Source: Deinococcus sp. AB2017081 | GTDB taxonomy: Bacteria; Deinococcota; Deinococci; Deinococcales; Deinococcaceae | Direction: 5' to 3' | Assembly: GCF_034440735.1 (NCBI RefSeq) | Contig: NZ_CP140099.1 | Location: 62,001 to 126,000, forward strand | DNA: 64,000 bases | Shown here: positions 56,560-64,000 of the stretch, in pieces | Layout of the letters: every line of letters starts with the position of its first letter | Position numbering within the stretch: position 1 is the first letter of the stretch | The notes under the pieces: model-generated | Seen by the model: only the letters and a program-made list of their open reading frames with translations | Database searches by the model: none | Told to the model about the DNA's origin: nothing | Translations under genes and position numbers: made by a program

Positions 56560-59444
56560 CGGGGGCGGCGCTCACGGCCGCGCAGCGGCAGGTGGTGGAC
56601 GCGCCGGGGCACGTGCTCGTGTCGGCCGGCGCGGGCAGCGGCAAGACCCGCGTGCTCGTCGAGCGGCTCCTCACCCTGCTCGGCTCGGGCGTGCGTCCGG
56701 AGGCGATCGTCTGCGTCACCTTCACCGACCTGGCGGCGCGTGAACTGTACCACCGGGTCGTGGACGGGGCGCAGCTGCGGTCGGTGGCAGATCCGGCCAC
56801 CTGGGCGGTGATCCTACGCGATCTGCCGCTGATGACCATCGGCACCATCCATTCGCTGTGCGCCGTGATCGCCCGCACACACCCCGTCCTGAGCGGGGCG
56901 GGGGCCGCGTTCGAGGTGCTCGACGACACGGCCGAGCGGCTGTGGCGGCGCGCGCACCTGGGCGCGGTGCTCGCGGCCCTGCCACCGGACGTGGTGACCG
57001 CCGTGCCGGGGGCGTGGCGTGGCGATGCGCTCGAAACGCTGCTGGACGACCCGGTGCGGGCGGCCGTGGCCCTGCAGCGGGCGGAGGCGACGGCCGCCGC
57101 GGATGATCCGTCGGTGGCGCTGGGCCGGCTGTTCATCCACGTCGATGCCGCGTTCACTGCCCTGCGGTCGGCGCAGGGGGTCGCGACCTTCGCGGATCTC
57201 GAACGGTTCGCACTCCGCGCGTTGACCCACGACGAGGTGCGGGCACACGCCGCGACCCGCGTCGCGCACGTGCTCGTCGACGAGGTGCAGGACACCAGCG
57301 CGGCGCAGTGGGAGATCCTGCGGACGCTGGCGGGCGGGCACGCCGTGCTCACGCTGGTCGGCGACCGCCGGCAGTCCATCTACGGGTTCCGCGGCGCGGA
57401 CCCCGCCGTGTTCACGGCCGCGCAGGACTTGGTCGTGGCCCGGGGCGGCTGCGTGGTCGATCTCGACGTCTCGTTCCGCAGCGATCCAGCGCTGGTCCAG
57501 GTGTGGAAACACGCACTGCCCCGCCTGCTCGCCCAGGACGACAGTGCACCCGCGCAGCGCCCCACCACGGCCGGACGGCGGGTGAACCTGCCGCCGGGCC
57601 CGCGGGTGGAGGGACACGTCGTGCTGGGCGACACGGCCGACCGCGAGGCCGCGCTGGCCCGGGGCGTCACGGGGGCGCTGCAGGCGCAGCTGGGGCGGCC
57701 GGTGTTCGACCGGGTCGCGGGACGCGTGCGGGGCGCGGGGTGGGCGGACATGACCGTGCTGCTGCGTGCCCGGACGCACCTCGGCGTTCTGGAGCAGGCC
57801 CTGCGCGACGCGGGCATTCCGTACGCGGTGCACGGCGGGCGCGACCTGTACCGCCGGCCCGAGATCCAGGACTGCGTGTCACTGCTGCGCGCGCTGGCCG
57901 ATCCGCTGGACGACGCCGCCCTGCTGGCCACGCTGCGCGGCCCCTACGGCGGGTGGAGTGACGCGGCGCTGCTCGCGCTGGCCGACGCCCGCCCCCCCGG
58001 CACCGCGCTGTGGACGGCCCTGCAGGCCAGCACGTCGCCCGACGTCCGTCCCACGGCCGCGCGGCTGCACGCCTGGCGGGACGCGGCCGGCACCCTCAGC
58101 GCGTCGCGGGTGCTGCTGCTCGCCGACCAGGAGTCGCTCGCCCCGGCCGTGCACGCGGCCCTCCCGGACGGGGAGCGCCGCGCGGCGAACCTGCGGCGCT
58201 TCCATGCGCTGCTACGCACGTGGGCGCAGGACGGGAAGTGGAGCGTGCCGGCCGTGGCCCGGCACCTGGGCGACCTCATCAGCGTGGACGCGGCGGCCGG
58301 CGAGGCCCCGAGCGCCGTCACGGACGCCGTGCAGGTCATGACGGTGCACGCCGCCAAGGGGCTCGAGTTCCCGGTCGTGGCGTATCTCGGGCTGCTGCTG
58401 CCCCGGCACGCCCCTCCCCACCACGTACGCCTCGATCCGGAGCTGGGCCTCGTCGTGCGCGGCGAGGGGGCCGGCGCAGCCCGCTGGACCGCGTCTACCG
58501 CCCGCGCCGACGGGCAGCGGCGCGCGGAGCACGGGCGACTCGCGTACGTGGCCCTCACGCGCGCGGCCGACCACGTGATCCTGGGACTGGCCGCGGGGGT
58601 GGGGGACGTGGGGCCGTCCGCCGTCCGCGCGGCCTTCCCGGACGCGCCCTGGGCCCTGTATGACGCGGCCAGCGTGCCCCCGGTTCGGGCGCTGCCCCTG
58701 GTGGAGCGGGGCGGGCGGCGGGTGCTCGCGGCGCGGCCCGGCCCGGGCGCGTCGCTGCCCGGGCACCTGCCCGTCACGGCGCTCGCGGCGTATGCCCGCT
58801 GCCCGCAGGCCTTCGCGTGGCGGCACCTGGACGGGTACCTGCCGCTGGCCCCGCTGTGGTCGGCCGAGTCCGCGGACGCCCCGGTGCCGGTCCGCGGGCG
58901 GGACGTCGGCACAGCGGTGCACCGCGCCCTGGAGTGCGGGTGGACGCCGGCCGAACTCCGCCGGAGGCTGCCGGGCCTCGGCGACGCCGAGCTCGCCGAG
59001 GTGAGGGCGCTGCTCGCGGCCCTGGACGACCCCGCCTACGACGACCTGCGGAGCGGCACGTGGGCGCGCGAGGTGCCGCTGGAGGCCGAGTTCGGTCGGG
59101 TCGTCCTGCATGGGATCGCGGACGCCGTCGACCGGGCGCGCGGACTGATCGTCGACTACAAGACGGACCGGGACATGGAGCCGTCCGCGCACCGCCTGCA
59201 GCTCGCGGTGTACGCCGCGCAGCTGAAGGCGACCCGGGCAGGCCTGGTGTATCTGCGGCACGGACACGTGCACTGGTTCGGGCCGGACGAGCTGGCAGCG
59301 GGGCGGCAGGAGGTGAGGCGGCTGGTCGACCGCATGGTCGCCCTCGACCTGGCACCCACGCCGTCGCCAGCGGCGTGTGGCCCCTGCGCGTACGCCGGAG
59401 TGTGTGCCCATGCGGAGATACAGGGGGCAGAGGGTGAGGCATGA
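56556..59444 (+). CDS. AddA-like helicase-nuclease, 962 aa
   Basis: A UvrD/RecB-type SF1 helicase: Walker A SAGAGSGKTRVL (residues 23-34), motif II VLVDEVQDTS, III GDRRQSIYGFRGADP, V HAAKGLEFPVV and VI YVALTRAADHV. The C-terminal RecB-type nuclease is intact (GIADAVDRARGLIVDYKTD). Four cysteines for an Fe-S cluster flank it (YARCPQAF, CGPCAYAGVC). With the AddB-like partner it should process DNA ends. At 962 aa it is shorter than typical AddA (~1200). Confidence 0.88.
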   Translation: MTGAALTAAQRQVVDAPGHVLVSAGAGSGKTRVLVERLLTLLGSGVRPEAIVCVTFTDLAARELYHRVVDGAQLRSVADPATWAVILRDLPLMTIGTIHSLCAVIARTHPVLSGAGAAFEVLDDTAERLWRRAHLGAVLAALPPDVVTAVPGAWRGDALETLLDDPVRAAVALQRAEATAAADDPSVALGRLFIHVDAAFTALRSAQGVATFADLERFALRALTHDEVRAHAATRVAHVLVDEVQDTSAAQWEILRTLAGGHAVLTLVGDRRQSIYGFRGADPAVFTAAQDLVVARGGCVVDLDVSFRSDPALVQVWKHALPRLLAQDDSAPAQRPTTAGRRVNLPPGPRVEGHVVLGDTADREAALARGVTGALQAQLGRPVFDRVAGRVRGAGWADMTVLLRARTHLGVLEQALRDAGIPYAVHGGRDLYRRPEIQDCVSLLRALADPLDDAALLATLRGPYGGWSDAALLALADARPPGTALWTALQASTSPDVRPTAARLHAWRDAAGTLSASRVLLLADQESLAPAVHAALPDGERRAANLRRFHALLRTWAQDGKWSVPAVARHLGDLISVDAAAGEAPSAVTDAVQVMTVHAAKGLEFPVVAYLGLLLPRHAPPHHVRLDPELGLVVRGEGAGAARWTASTARADGQRRAEHGRLAYVALTRAADHVILGLAAGVGDVGPSAVRAAFPDAPWALYDAASVPPVRALPLVERGGRRVLAARPGPGASLPGHLPVTALAAYARCPQAFAWRHLDGYLPLAPLWSAESADAPVPVRGRDVGTAVHRALECGWTPAELRRRLPGLGDAELAEVRALLAALDDPAYDDLRSGTWAREVPLEAEFGRVVLHGIADAVDRARGLIVDYKTDRDMEPSAHRLQLAVYAAQLKATRAGLVYLRHGHVHWFGPDELAAGRQEVRRLVDRMVALDLAPTPSPAACGPCAYAGVCAHAEIQGAEGEA

Positions 59445-59562
59445 CGGCACCGGCGGCTGTGCCGGCCAACGTGGGCGATGTCACGCCTGGTGGTCGACGA
59501 TTAGACTCTGTCGTCGATCACTCCACACGGGCACCTGACGAGCCATCACGGCCCTGGGGCAC

Positions 59563-59838
59563 CCCGTGACTTTGGATGTTTGACCGTCGGGCACCCCGTG
59601 ACTTTGGAGGTTTGGCTGTCGGGCACCCCGTGACTTTGGAGGATTCAACCCGTGACTTTGGAGGAGTGTTGCCCTGGGGCACCCCGTGACTTTGGAGGTT
59701 TGGCTGTCGGGCACCCCGTGACTTTGGAGGATTCAACCCGTGACTTTGGAGGAGTGTTGCCCTGGGGTACCCCGTGACTTTGGAGGTTTGGCCGTCGGGC
59801 ACCCCGTGACTTTGGAGGATTCACCCCGTGACTTTGGA
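59563..59838 (+). repeat. Iteron array: ten copies of CCCGTGACTTTGGA
   Basis: Exact 14-mers start at 59563, 59595, 59627, 59649, 59683, 59715, 59737, 59771, 59803 and 59825. Spacings run 32, 32, 22, 34, 32, 22, 34, 32, 22, so nine of them form three 88-bp triplets after one lead copy. All point the same way. Position before repA marks them as initiator binding sites of the replication origin. Confidence 0.9.
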
Positions 59839-59984
59839 GGATCTGTCTCAAAAATGACGTTGTCATCGCAGATTTGCCGGATCCCTGATGATGATTCATC
59901 ATTCTTTTTATTCTTGTTTTTTAAAGATCATGATCAACAACAGGAGCGACCGTAGTCCGCGAGGGCATGACATACCATGGGTAC
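59839..59984 (+). other. AT-rich segment between iterons and repA (probable DNA-unwinding region and repA promoter)
   Basis: The stretch around 59890-59930 is far more AT-rich than its surroundings (runs such as TTTTTATTC and TTTTTTAAAG). TACCAT (59973-59978) ends 6 nt before the repA ATG, giving a leaderless promoter. No perfect DnaA box was seen. Confidence 0.55.
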
Positions 59985-61325
59985 ATGTCAAAACCGGTGA
60001 GGCAGCCGCGCCCAGTCAATGGACACGACGAGCGGAACCTCGCCCGACTGTCACTGGTGCTGGCCAACAACCGCGTCCCCAAGACCCAGACGTCCTGGAT
60101 CAAAGAGTTTGTCTCTCCCGACGACCTCGGCACCACGCTCCGCGTCGAGTGCACGGCTCCCCGGCACGACGTCGTGCCGCACGGCATGGACAACGACGTT
60201 CTGTTGGGCCTTGTGAACGCCTACATCTCGGCCGGCATGCCCATCAGCGGCGTGCTCCGCACCACCAGCTACAACCTGCTGCAGTACTCCAGCCTGGCGG
60301 ATTCCGGCTTCCACTACAGCTCCCTGGCCGAGAGCCTGCGGCGCTTCCAGGGCACCATCTACAAGATCACCGACAGCTGGTACGACAACGAGCAGTACCA
60401 GTTCCGCAGCGTCAACACGAGCCTGGTGATGAAGTTCGTGGTCGTTGACCGGGATCGCCAGCCCGACGCGTTCAGGGAGCTCAAGGCGGACTCGCTGCTG
60501 GAGATCACCCTCGACAGCGACCTCACGGCCAGCATCCGCGGGGGCTTCATCCGCCCGCTTGACCTGCAGTTCCTGCGCAAGCTCTCCCAGCCCCTCCCCC
60601 GCCTGCTCTTCCGCGTCCTGAGTGAGCAGCGCCATCCCCACGACCAGCCGCCCGTGGGGAGCTATCAGGTGAGCCTGCGGGCATGGGGACAACACCTCGG
60701 CATCCTGGACGACCGGGCCTACCGCATCCGCCGCACGCTCGACCCCGCGCACACACAGCTGATCGACCAGGGTTTCCTCAAGAGTGTGGACTACCTTGGG
60801 CGCGGGGAGAAGCAGGAGGTGATCTACACCTTCGCTGAATTCGCCCTCCCGCCGGCGAATCCCGAGGCGGTGTCCCTGCTCACGCAGCGGGGCGTGAGTC
60901 ACGCCATCTCGGTTCAGCTCGCCGCGGAATTCGGGCATGAACACGTCAAGCAGCAGGTCGCGAAGTTTGATGCGCTGTTGGCAGGCGGGTACAGGGCCCG
61001 CAACCGGGCGGCGCTGCTCGTCGATGTGATCCGGAATCCCTCCAAGTACCCCGAGAGCGGGCCGGCGGCACCTGCGCCGGACTCAGTACCCAGGCGAGTC
61101 ACTCCTCGGGCTCCTGAGCCCCTTCTGGAGCCGCCACGGACGATTGCTGGGGCTCGGGTACTTCTCACTGGCGTGCGTCTGCCGGAGCCGCTCGTGCAAC
61201 GGGCTGCCGAACTGTTCGTGGGTGGACACGTCTCGGCAACGGAGCTGATCGGCCTCAAGCAGGACAAGGACTCGGCACGCACTGTGACGACATGGGCGAA
61301 TCGAGAAGCAGTGGATAATTCGTAG
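59985..61325 (+). CDS. repA: Plasmid replication initiator RepA, 446 aa
   Basis: The sequence matches the replication initiator protein A family: DERNLARLSLVLANNRVPKT, the paired winged-helix region SGVLRTTSYNLLQYSSLADS, and RLFQGTIYKITDSW-like core (RRFQGTIYKI). It should bind the iterons and open the origin. The ATG at 59985 is chosen over the one at 59967 because TACCAT ends 6 nt upstream. The C-terminal ~100 residues are Pro-rich and less conserved. Confidence 0.92.
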   Translation: MSKPVRQPRPVNGHDERNLARLSLVLANNRVPKTQTSWIKEFVSPDDLGTTLRVECTAPRHDVVPHGMDNDVLLGLVNAYISAGMPISGVLRTTSYNLLQYSSLADSGFHYSSLAESLRRFQGTIYKITDSWYDNEQYQFRSVNTSLVMKFVVVDRDRQPDAFRELKADSLLEITLDSDLTASIRGGFIRPLDLQFLRKLSQPLPRLLFRVLSEQRHPHDQPPVGSYQVSLRAWGQHLGILDDRAYRIRRTLDPAHTQLIDQGFLKSVDYLGRGEKQEVIYTFAEFALPPANPEAVSLLTQRGVSHAISVQLAAEFGHEHVKQQVAKFDALLAGGYRARNRAALLVDVIRNPSKYPESGPAAPAPDSVPRRVTPRAPEPLLEPPRTIAGARVLLTGVRLPEPLVQRAAELFVGGHVSATELIGLKQDKDSARTVTTWANREAVDNS

Positions 61326-61500
61326 TCTGCCCCGAGGCCGGTATATAAATGTTGCCTTATTGTTGGCAATTCGATCAGACGACTCGGTGTGGAACGGCAA
61401 CTCCGACCGCTTGTGATGCCAGCCTTGCATATATCTGGGAGTCCCAATCATTATCCAGTCGACTTGGCGATATTACAGTCCGTACCTCCTGTTCGACTCT

Positions 61501-62649
61501 GTGCCCCGGCTGTCTCATGACCTCGACGCCAACCCGCTGCGACCGGCTCCAGCAGAGACCATTCATGCTTCCCTGGAGGCCACGCTGGAACGCATCCGGC
61601 ATCCCAGGCCCGGTACTCCCGCCGCACGGGCGGTGGCGGCCGTGGAACGTTACCGGCCCATCATCGAAGCGCACATCCGCCGCCGGGAGGCCCGCCACAA
61701 CGCCCTGATGGTCATGCGGGCACTGACCCAGGCGATCTACACCCTGATCGAGGTGCGCGGGCAGAGCCAGGAGCGCACCACCACGTACACCGTCTTCACC
61801 GTGATGGATCTGCTCCCGGTCGTGACGGGCCTCTCCAGCGACCAGTGCGAGCGGGCGACCCGGAAACTGCAGGAGATCGGCCTGATTCACAAGAGCTCCG
61901 GAGCACTGCCCACGCGGACGCGGGTGACCTCCAGGGACGCCCAGGGCAATCAGGTCGAGCGTCAGGTCTACAAGGGCGGCACCTGGACGACGACGTCGTT
62001 CGTGAATGCCGAAACGGGGGTACGTACGGAGGCGCGGGTCTGCGCCGGGACGTGGGTGGCCGTCGTGCTGCGGCCGGCGCCTGGGCTCACAGCCAGGGTG
62101 ATCGCGCACGAGCTGCCCCCATGCCCACGGGATCTCACGGCCGACCGTAAATGCGGACGCACCGCTTGGCAGGCCCAGCAGGAGGCACGCCAGGAAGTGC
62201 GGGAGTCATTACTCCTTTCAGGAGATAAGTTTGACATTGCCCCCCTATTACGGTGGTCGTTACCAGAAGAAGAAAAGAAATCCCTGGGTACTGAAGACTC
62301 CCGCACTTCGCTTTTTGCCGATGCCACCACCCCGCAGGAGCTGGTGTGGAGCCTCAGCCGGATCGTCAGCACCCACCCGCAGCACCGCCGCGAGGCCGTG
62401 CAAGAGGGAGCGGCGGCATTGGTCGAGGTGCTCCGAGATGAGGGCTGGGAGAAACACTACTACCGCGTCCTTTGGCGTGCCACTGAGGCAGAATTCCAGG
62501 GCATCCCGGCATTCGCACAGCTGGCCTTCGCTCTAGAGCGTACACTGGTCGCCAACCGAGAGCTGTACCTGCACCGGCCAGGAGCTTGGCTCGCCCGACA
62601 GCTTGAAGAGTGTGGATGGATGACTGCGGTGGGTAGGCCGACCATATAG
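61501..62649 (+). CDS. Plasmid-associated hypothetical protein with winged-helix-like core, 382 aa
   Basis: The segment TVFTVMDLLPVVTGLSSDQC, then RATRKLQEIGLIHKSSG looks like a winged helix. The rest is mixed and unassigned. GTG is the only start near the open frame's beginning. It follows repA in the same direction after 175 bp that contain a short inverted repeat (TTGCC...GGCAA). A role in plasmid replication or its control is likely, by position only. Confidence 0.65.
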   Translation: MPRLSHDLDANPLRPAPAETIHASLEATLERIRHPRPGTPAARAVAAVERYRPIIEAHIRRREARHNALMVMRALTQAIYTLIEVRGQSQERTTTYTVFTVMDLLPVVTGLSSDQCERATRKLQEIGLIHKSSGALPTRTRVTSRDAQGNQVERQVYKGGTWTTTSFVNAETGVRTEARVCAGTWVAVVLRPAPGLTARVIAHELPPCPRDLTADRKCGRTAWQAQQEARQEVRESLLLSGDKFDIAPLLRWSLPEEEKKSLGTEDSRTSLFADATTPQELVWSLSRIVSTHPQHRREAVQEGAAALVEVLRDEGWEKHYYRVLWRATEAEFQGIPAFAQLAFALERTLVANRELYLHRPGAWLARQLEECGWMTAVGRPTI

Positions 62650-62843
62650 CGTGGTGACTGATACGCCGTCACGCTCAGTCGCTCTGTTCTGCGTATGTCA
62701 GAACCCATTCATGCGATGGAGCCCAATATGCGCCAGTTATGCACTTTAGGCTAAATAGCCTATTGGCCGAATTTCGCTGAAAACGTAATATTATTCACGT
62801 TGGATCTCAACATTTCATTCGCCCATTTTGCAGGAGACTTGAT
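62650..62843 (+). promoter_or_regulatory. AT-rich upstream region of the MBL gene
   Basis: About 190 bp of lower-GC DNA leads to AGGAG (near 62831) and the ATG. The ribosome site and composition differ from the leaderless genes in this window, suggesting transfer from another source. Confidence 0.35.
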
Positions 62844-63956
62844 ATGACCAAAATCACATTTCATCCTCTTGGCAATGCTGACTGCGCCCGTATCGATCTG
62901 GACAACGGTCGCAAGCTGCTGATCGATTACGCCGACACCCACTGCACTGGCAGCGGCGACAAGTACATCGATCTGCCCACCGCCCTCCGCGCCGACCTGC
63001 AGCAAGCTAAGCGTAAGCACTATGATGTGGTCGCGTTCAGCCACCTCGACCTCGACCACTGCCAGGGCGCTGGCGAATTCTTCTTCTTCCAGCACAGCAA
63101 TGCGCGGCAGGCGAGCGACCGCATCGTCATGACGCAGATGTGGGTACCCGCCGCGGTCATCACCGAGTCCAGAAACGACCTATGCGACGACGCAAAGCTC
63201 GTTCAGGCCGAGGCCCGGTACCGCCTGCGCGAGGGCCGCGACATCCTAGTCTTCAGCCAGCCCGACTGCCTTGACGAGTGGCTGCGTAACCAGGACATTG
63301 ATCCCAGCACGCGTGATCACCTCATCGTCACCGCAGGCACGCTCGTTCCCGGCTTTACGCTGGCCCGTGACAACGTCGAGTTCTTCGTCCACTCGCCCTT
63401 CGCGTCCCACTTGAACGACCGCGGCTCCACGGTGGTTCGAAATGACGACGCCATTGCCTTCCAGGCGACCTTCCAGCACAGCGGCCGCGTCACCCGGGTC
63501 ATGTTCACCGCTGATATCGCCTACGAGGTTCTCGGCAACATCGTGCAGGTTACCGAACTCAAGGGAAACACCGACCGACTGAAGTGGGATGTCTTCAAAC
63601 TGCCGCACCACAGCAGCTGGAAGTCTATCGGTCCCGAAAAGGGGAAAGACAAGACTCAGCCCACGCCGGAGATCGAGCGCTTGTACGGCACCTACGGCGA
63701 GCGTTTCGGCATGATCGTTAGCACCAGCGATCCGATCCCCACCGTCGATACCGATCAGCCGCCTCACCGGCAGGCTGCCGCCTACTACCGGGAAAAGGCC
63801 CGTGATCTCCACGGCGAGTACATCGTGACCATGGAGCACCCCTCGCTCAGCACGCCCACACCGCTGGTCGTCGAGATCAGCGGCACCGGCCACGTGGTAC
63901 TCCGGGGAAGCCTGACGCAGACGCCTTACGACAGCACTGCTCCCCGCGCTGGGTGA
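62844..63956 (+). CDS. Metallo-beta-lactamase-fold protein, ComEC-like, 370 aa
   Basis: The MBL metal motif appears as SHLDLDHCQG (HxDxDH in place of HxHxDH), and the C-terminal KLPHHSSWKS matches the HHGS motif of ComEC-type MBL proteins. No membrane segment or signal is visible, so it is cytoplasmic. Such stand-alone MBL proteins occur at the head of defence operons, but here the partner lies beyond the window. Substrate unknown; a phosphodiesterase or nuclease is possible. Confidence 0.8.
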   Translation: MTKITFHPLGNADCARIDLDNGRKLLIDYADTHCTGSGDKYIDLPTALRADLQQAKRKHYDVVAFSHLDLDHCQGAGEFFFFQHSNARQASDRIVMTQMWVPAAVITESRNDLCDDAKLVQAEARYRLREGRDILVFSQPDCLDEWLRNQDIDPSTRDHLIVTAGTLVPGFTLARDNVEFFVHSPFASHLNDRGSTVVRNDDAIAFQATFQHSGRVTRVMFTADIAYEVLGNIVQVTELKGNTDRLKWDVFKLPHHSSWKSIGPEKGKDKTQPTPEIERLYGTYGERFGMIVSTSDPIPTVDTDQPPHRQAAAYYREKARDLHGEYIVTMEHPSLSTPTPLVVEISGTGHVVLRGSLTQTPYDSTAPRAG

Positions 63957-63958
63957 TC

Positions 63959-64000
63959 ATGGGGGTTCACTTTCCCCTGCTCACCACTTCAGCGTCGCTC
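63959..64000 (+). CDS. Start of the next gene (3' part outside window)
   Basis: An ATG 2 nt after the MBL stop opens a frame to the window edge (MGVHFPLLTTSASL). The spacing suggests the second gene of an MBL operon. Only 14 codons are visible, so no function can be given. Confidence 0.35.
   Translation, partial: MGVHFPLLTTSASL

Noticed and set aside
59563..59838. Regular repeats that could suggest a CRISPR array
   Set aside because: The repeat is only 14 bp, the spacers are themselves repeated with an 88-bp period, no cas genes are near, and repA follows; iterons explain it.
59481..59902. Minus-strand frames across the iterons encoding repeated SKVTG-type peptides
   Set aside because: They are translations of the direct repeats and have no start signals or known product.

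Overview
This window looks like part of an accessory replicon (plasmid or megaplasmid) of a Deinococcus-like bacterium. The evidence is very high GC, many genes whose start codon lies 6-8 nt after a TANNNT -10 box (leaderless transcripts, common in Deinococcus), an ImmA/IrrE-type regulator, and a RepA-type initiator next to an iteron array. The species assignment is inferred; no rRNA or other marker gene is present.

Region 1 (1-28 kb) is a metal-resistance and cell-envelope island. It holds the end of a Cu+-ATPase, a full P1B-type Zn/Cd-ATPase, a CDF exporter, a ZIP-like carrier, DUF305 and DUF3105 proteins, a SCO1-like copper protein, thioredoxin-fold proteins, CcmF plus a ResA/TlpA partner, a two-component system, two ArsR regulators and an MFS exporter. 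The whole lipoprotein maturation pathway (Lgt, LspA, Lnt) is embedded in it, with two LysM-M23 peptidases and a penicillin-binding protein. Two sub-clusters are parallel: M23/DUF305/Lgt/DUF3105 near 1-4 kb and M23/LspA/DUF3105/DUF305 near 21-23 kb. Direct TTTACAC repeats precede three genes of the first sub-cluster. A shared operator-like sequence lies over the promoters of the Zn/Cd-ATPase and lspA.

Region 2 (28-44 kb) is a defence island. A divergent HTH-ImmA/IrrE regulator faces a ubiquitin-like conjugation operon: a ubiquitin-like modifier, an E2, a JAB-E1 fusion, an APH-like kinase, a DUF6527 protein and a membrane protein. On the other strand follow a possibly split HEPN protein, a 1147-aa SF2 helicase and an overlapping PD-(D/E)XK nuclease, a pair resembling Hachiman. 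Next come an IS3 remnant and an ABC-three-component system in which two of three genes are broken.

Region 3 (44-53.5 kb) is mobile and decayed DNA: an IS6-family element abutting a truncated Tn3 transposase, a leucine-rich-repeat protein flanked by related palindromes, a replication-relaxation-like protein, secreted proteins with a decayed paralogue, and two small XRE regulators with operator-like sites.

Region 4 (53.5-64 kb) is the replication and DNA-processing module. It contains an AddB-like and AddA-like nuclease/helicase pair, ten iterons with an 88-bp super-period, an AT-rich stretch, RepA, a second plasmid protein, and a metallo-beta-lactamase-fold protein that may start another operon at the right edge.
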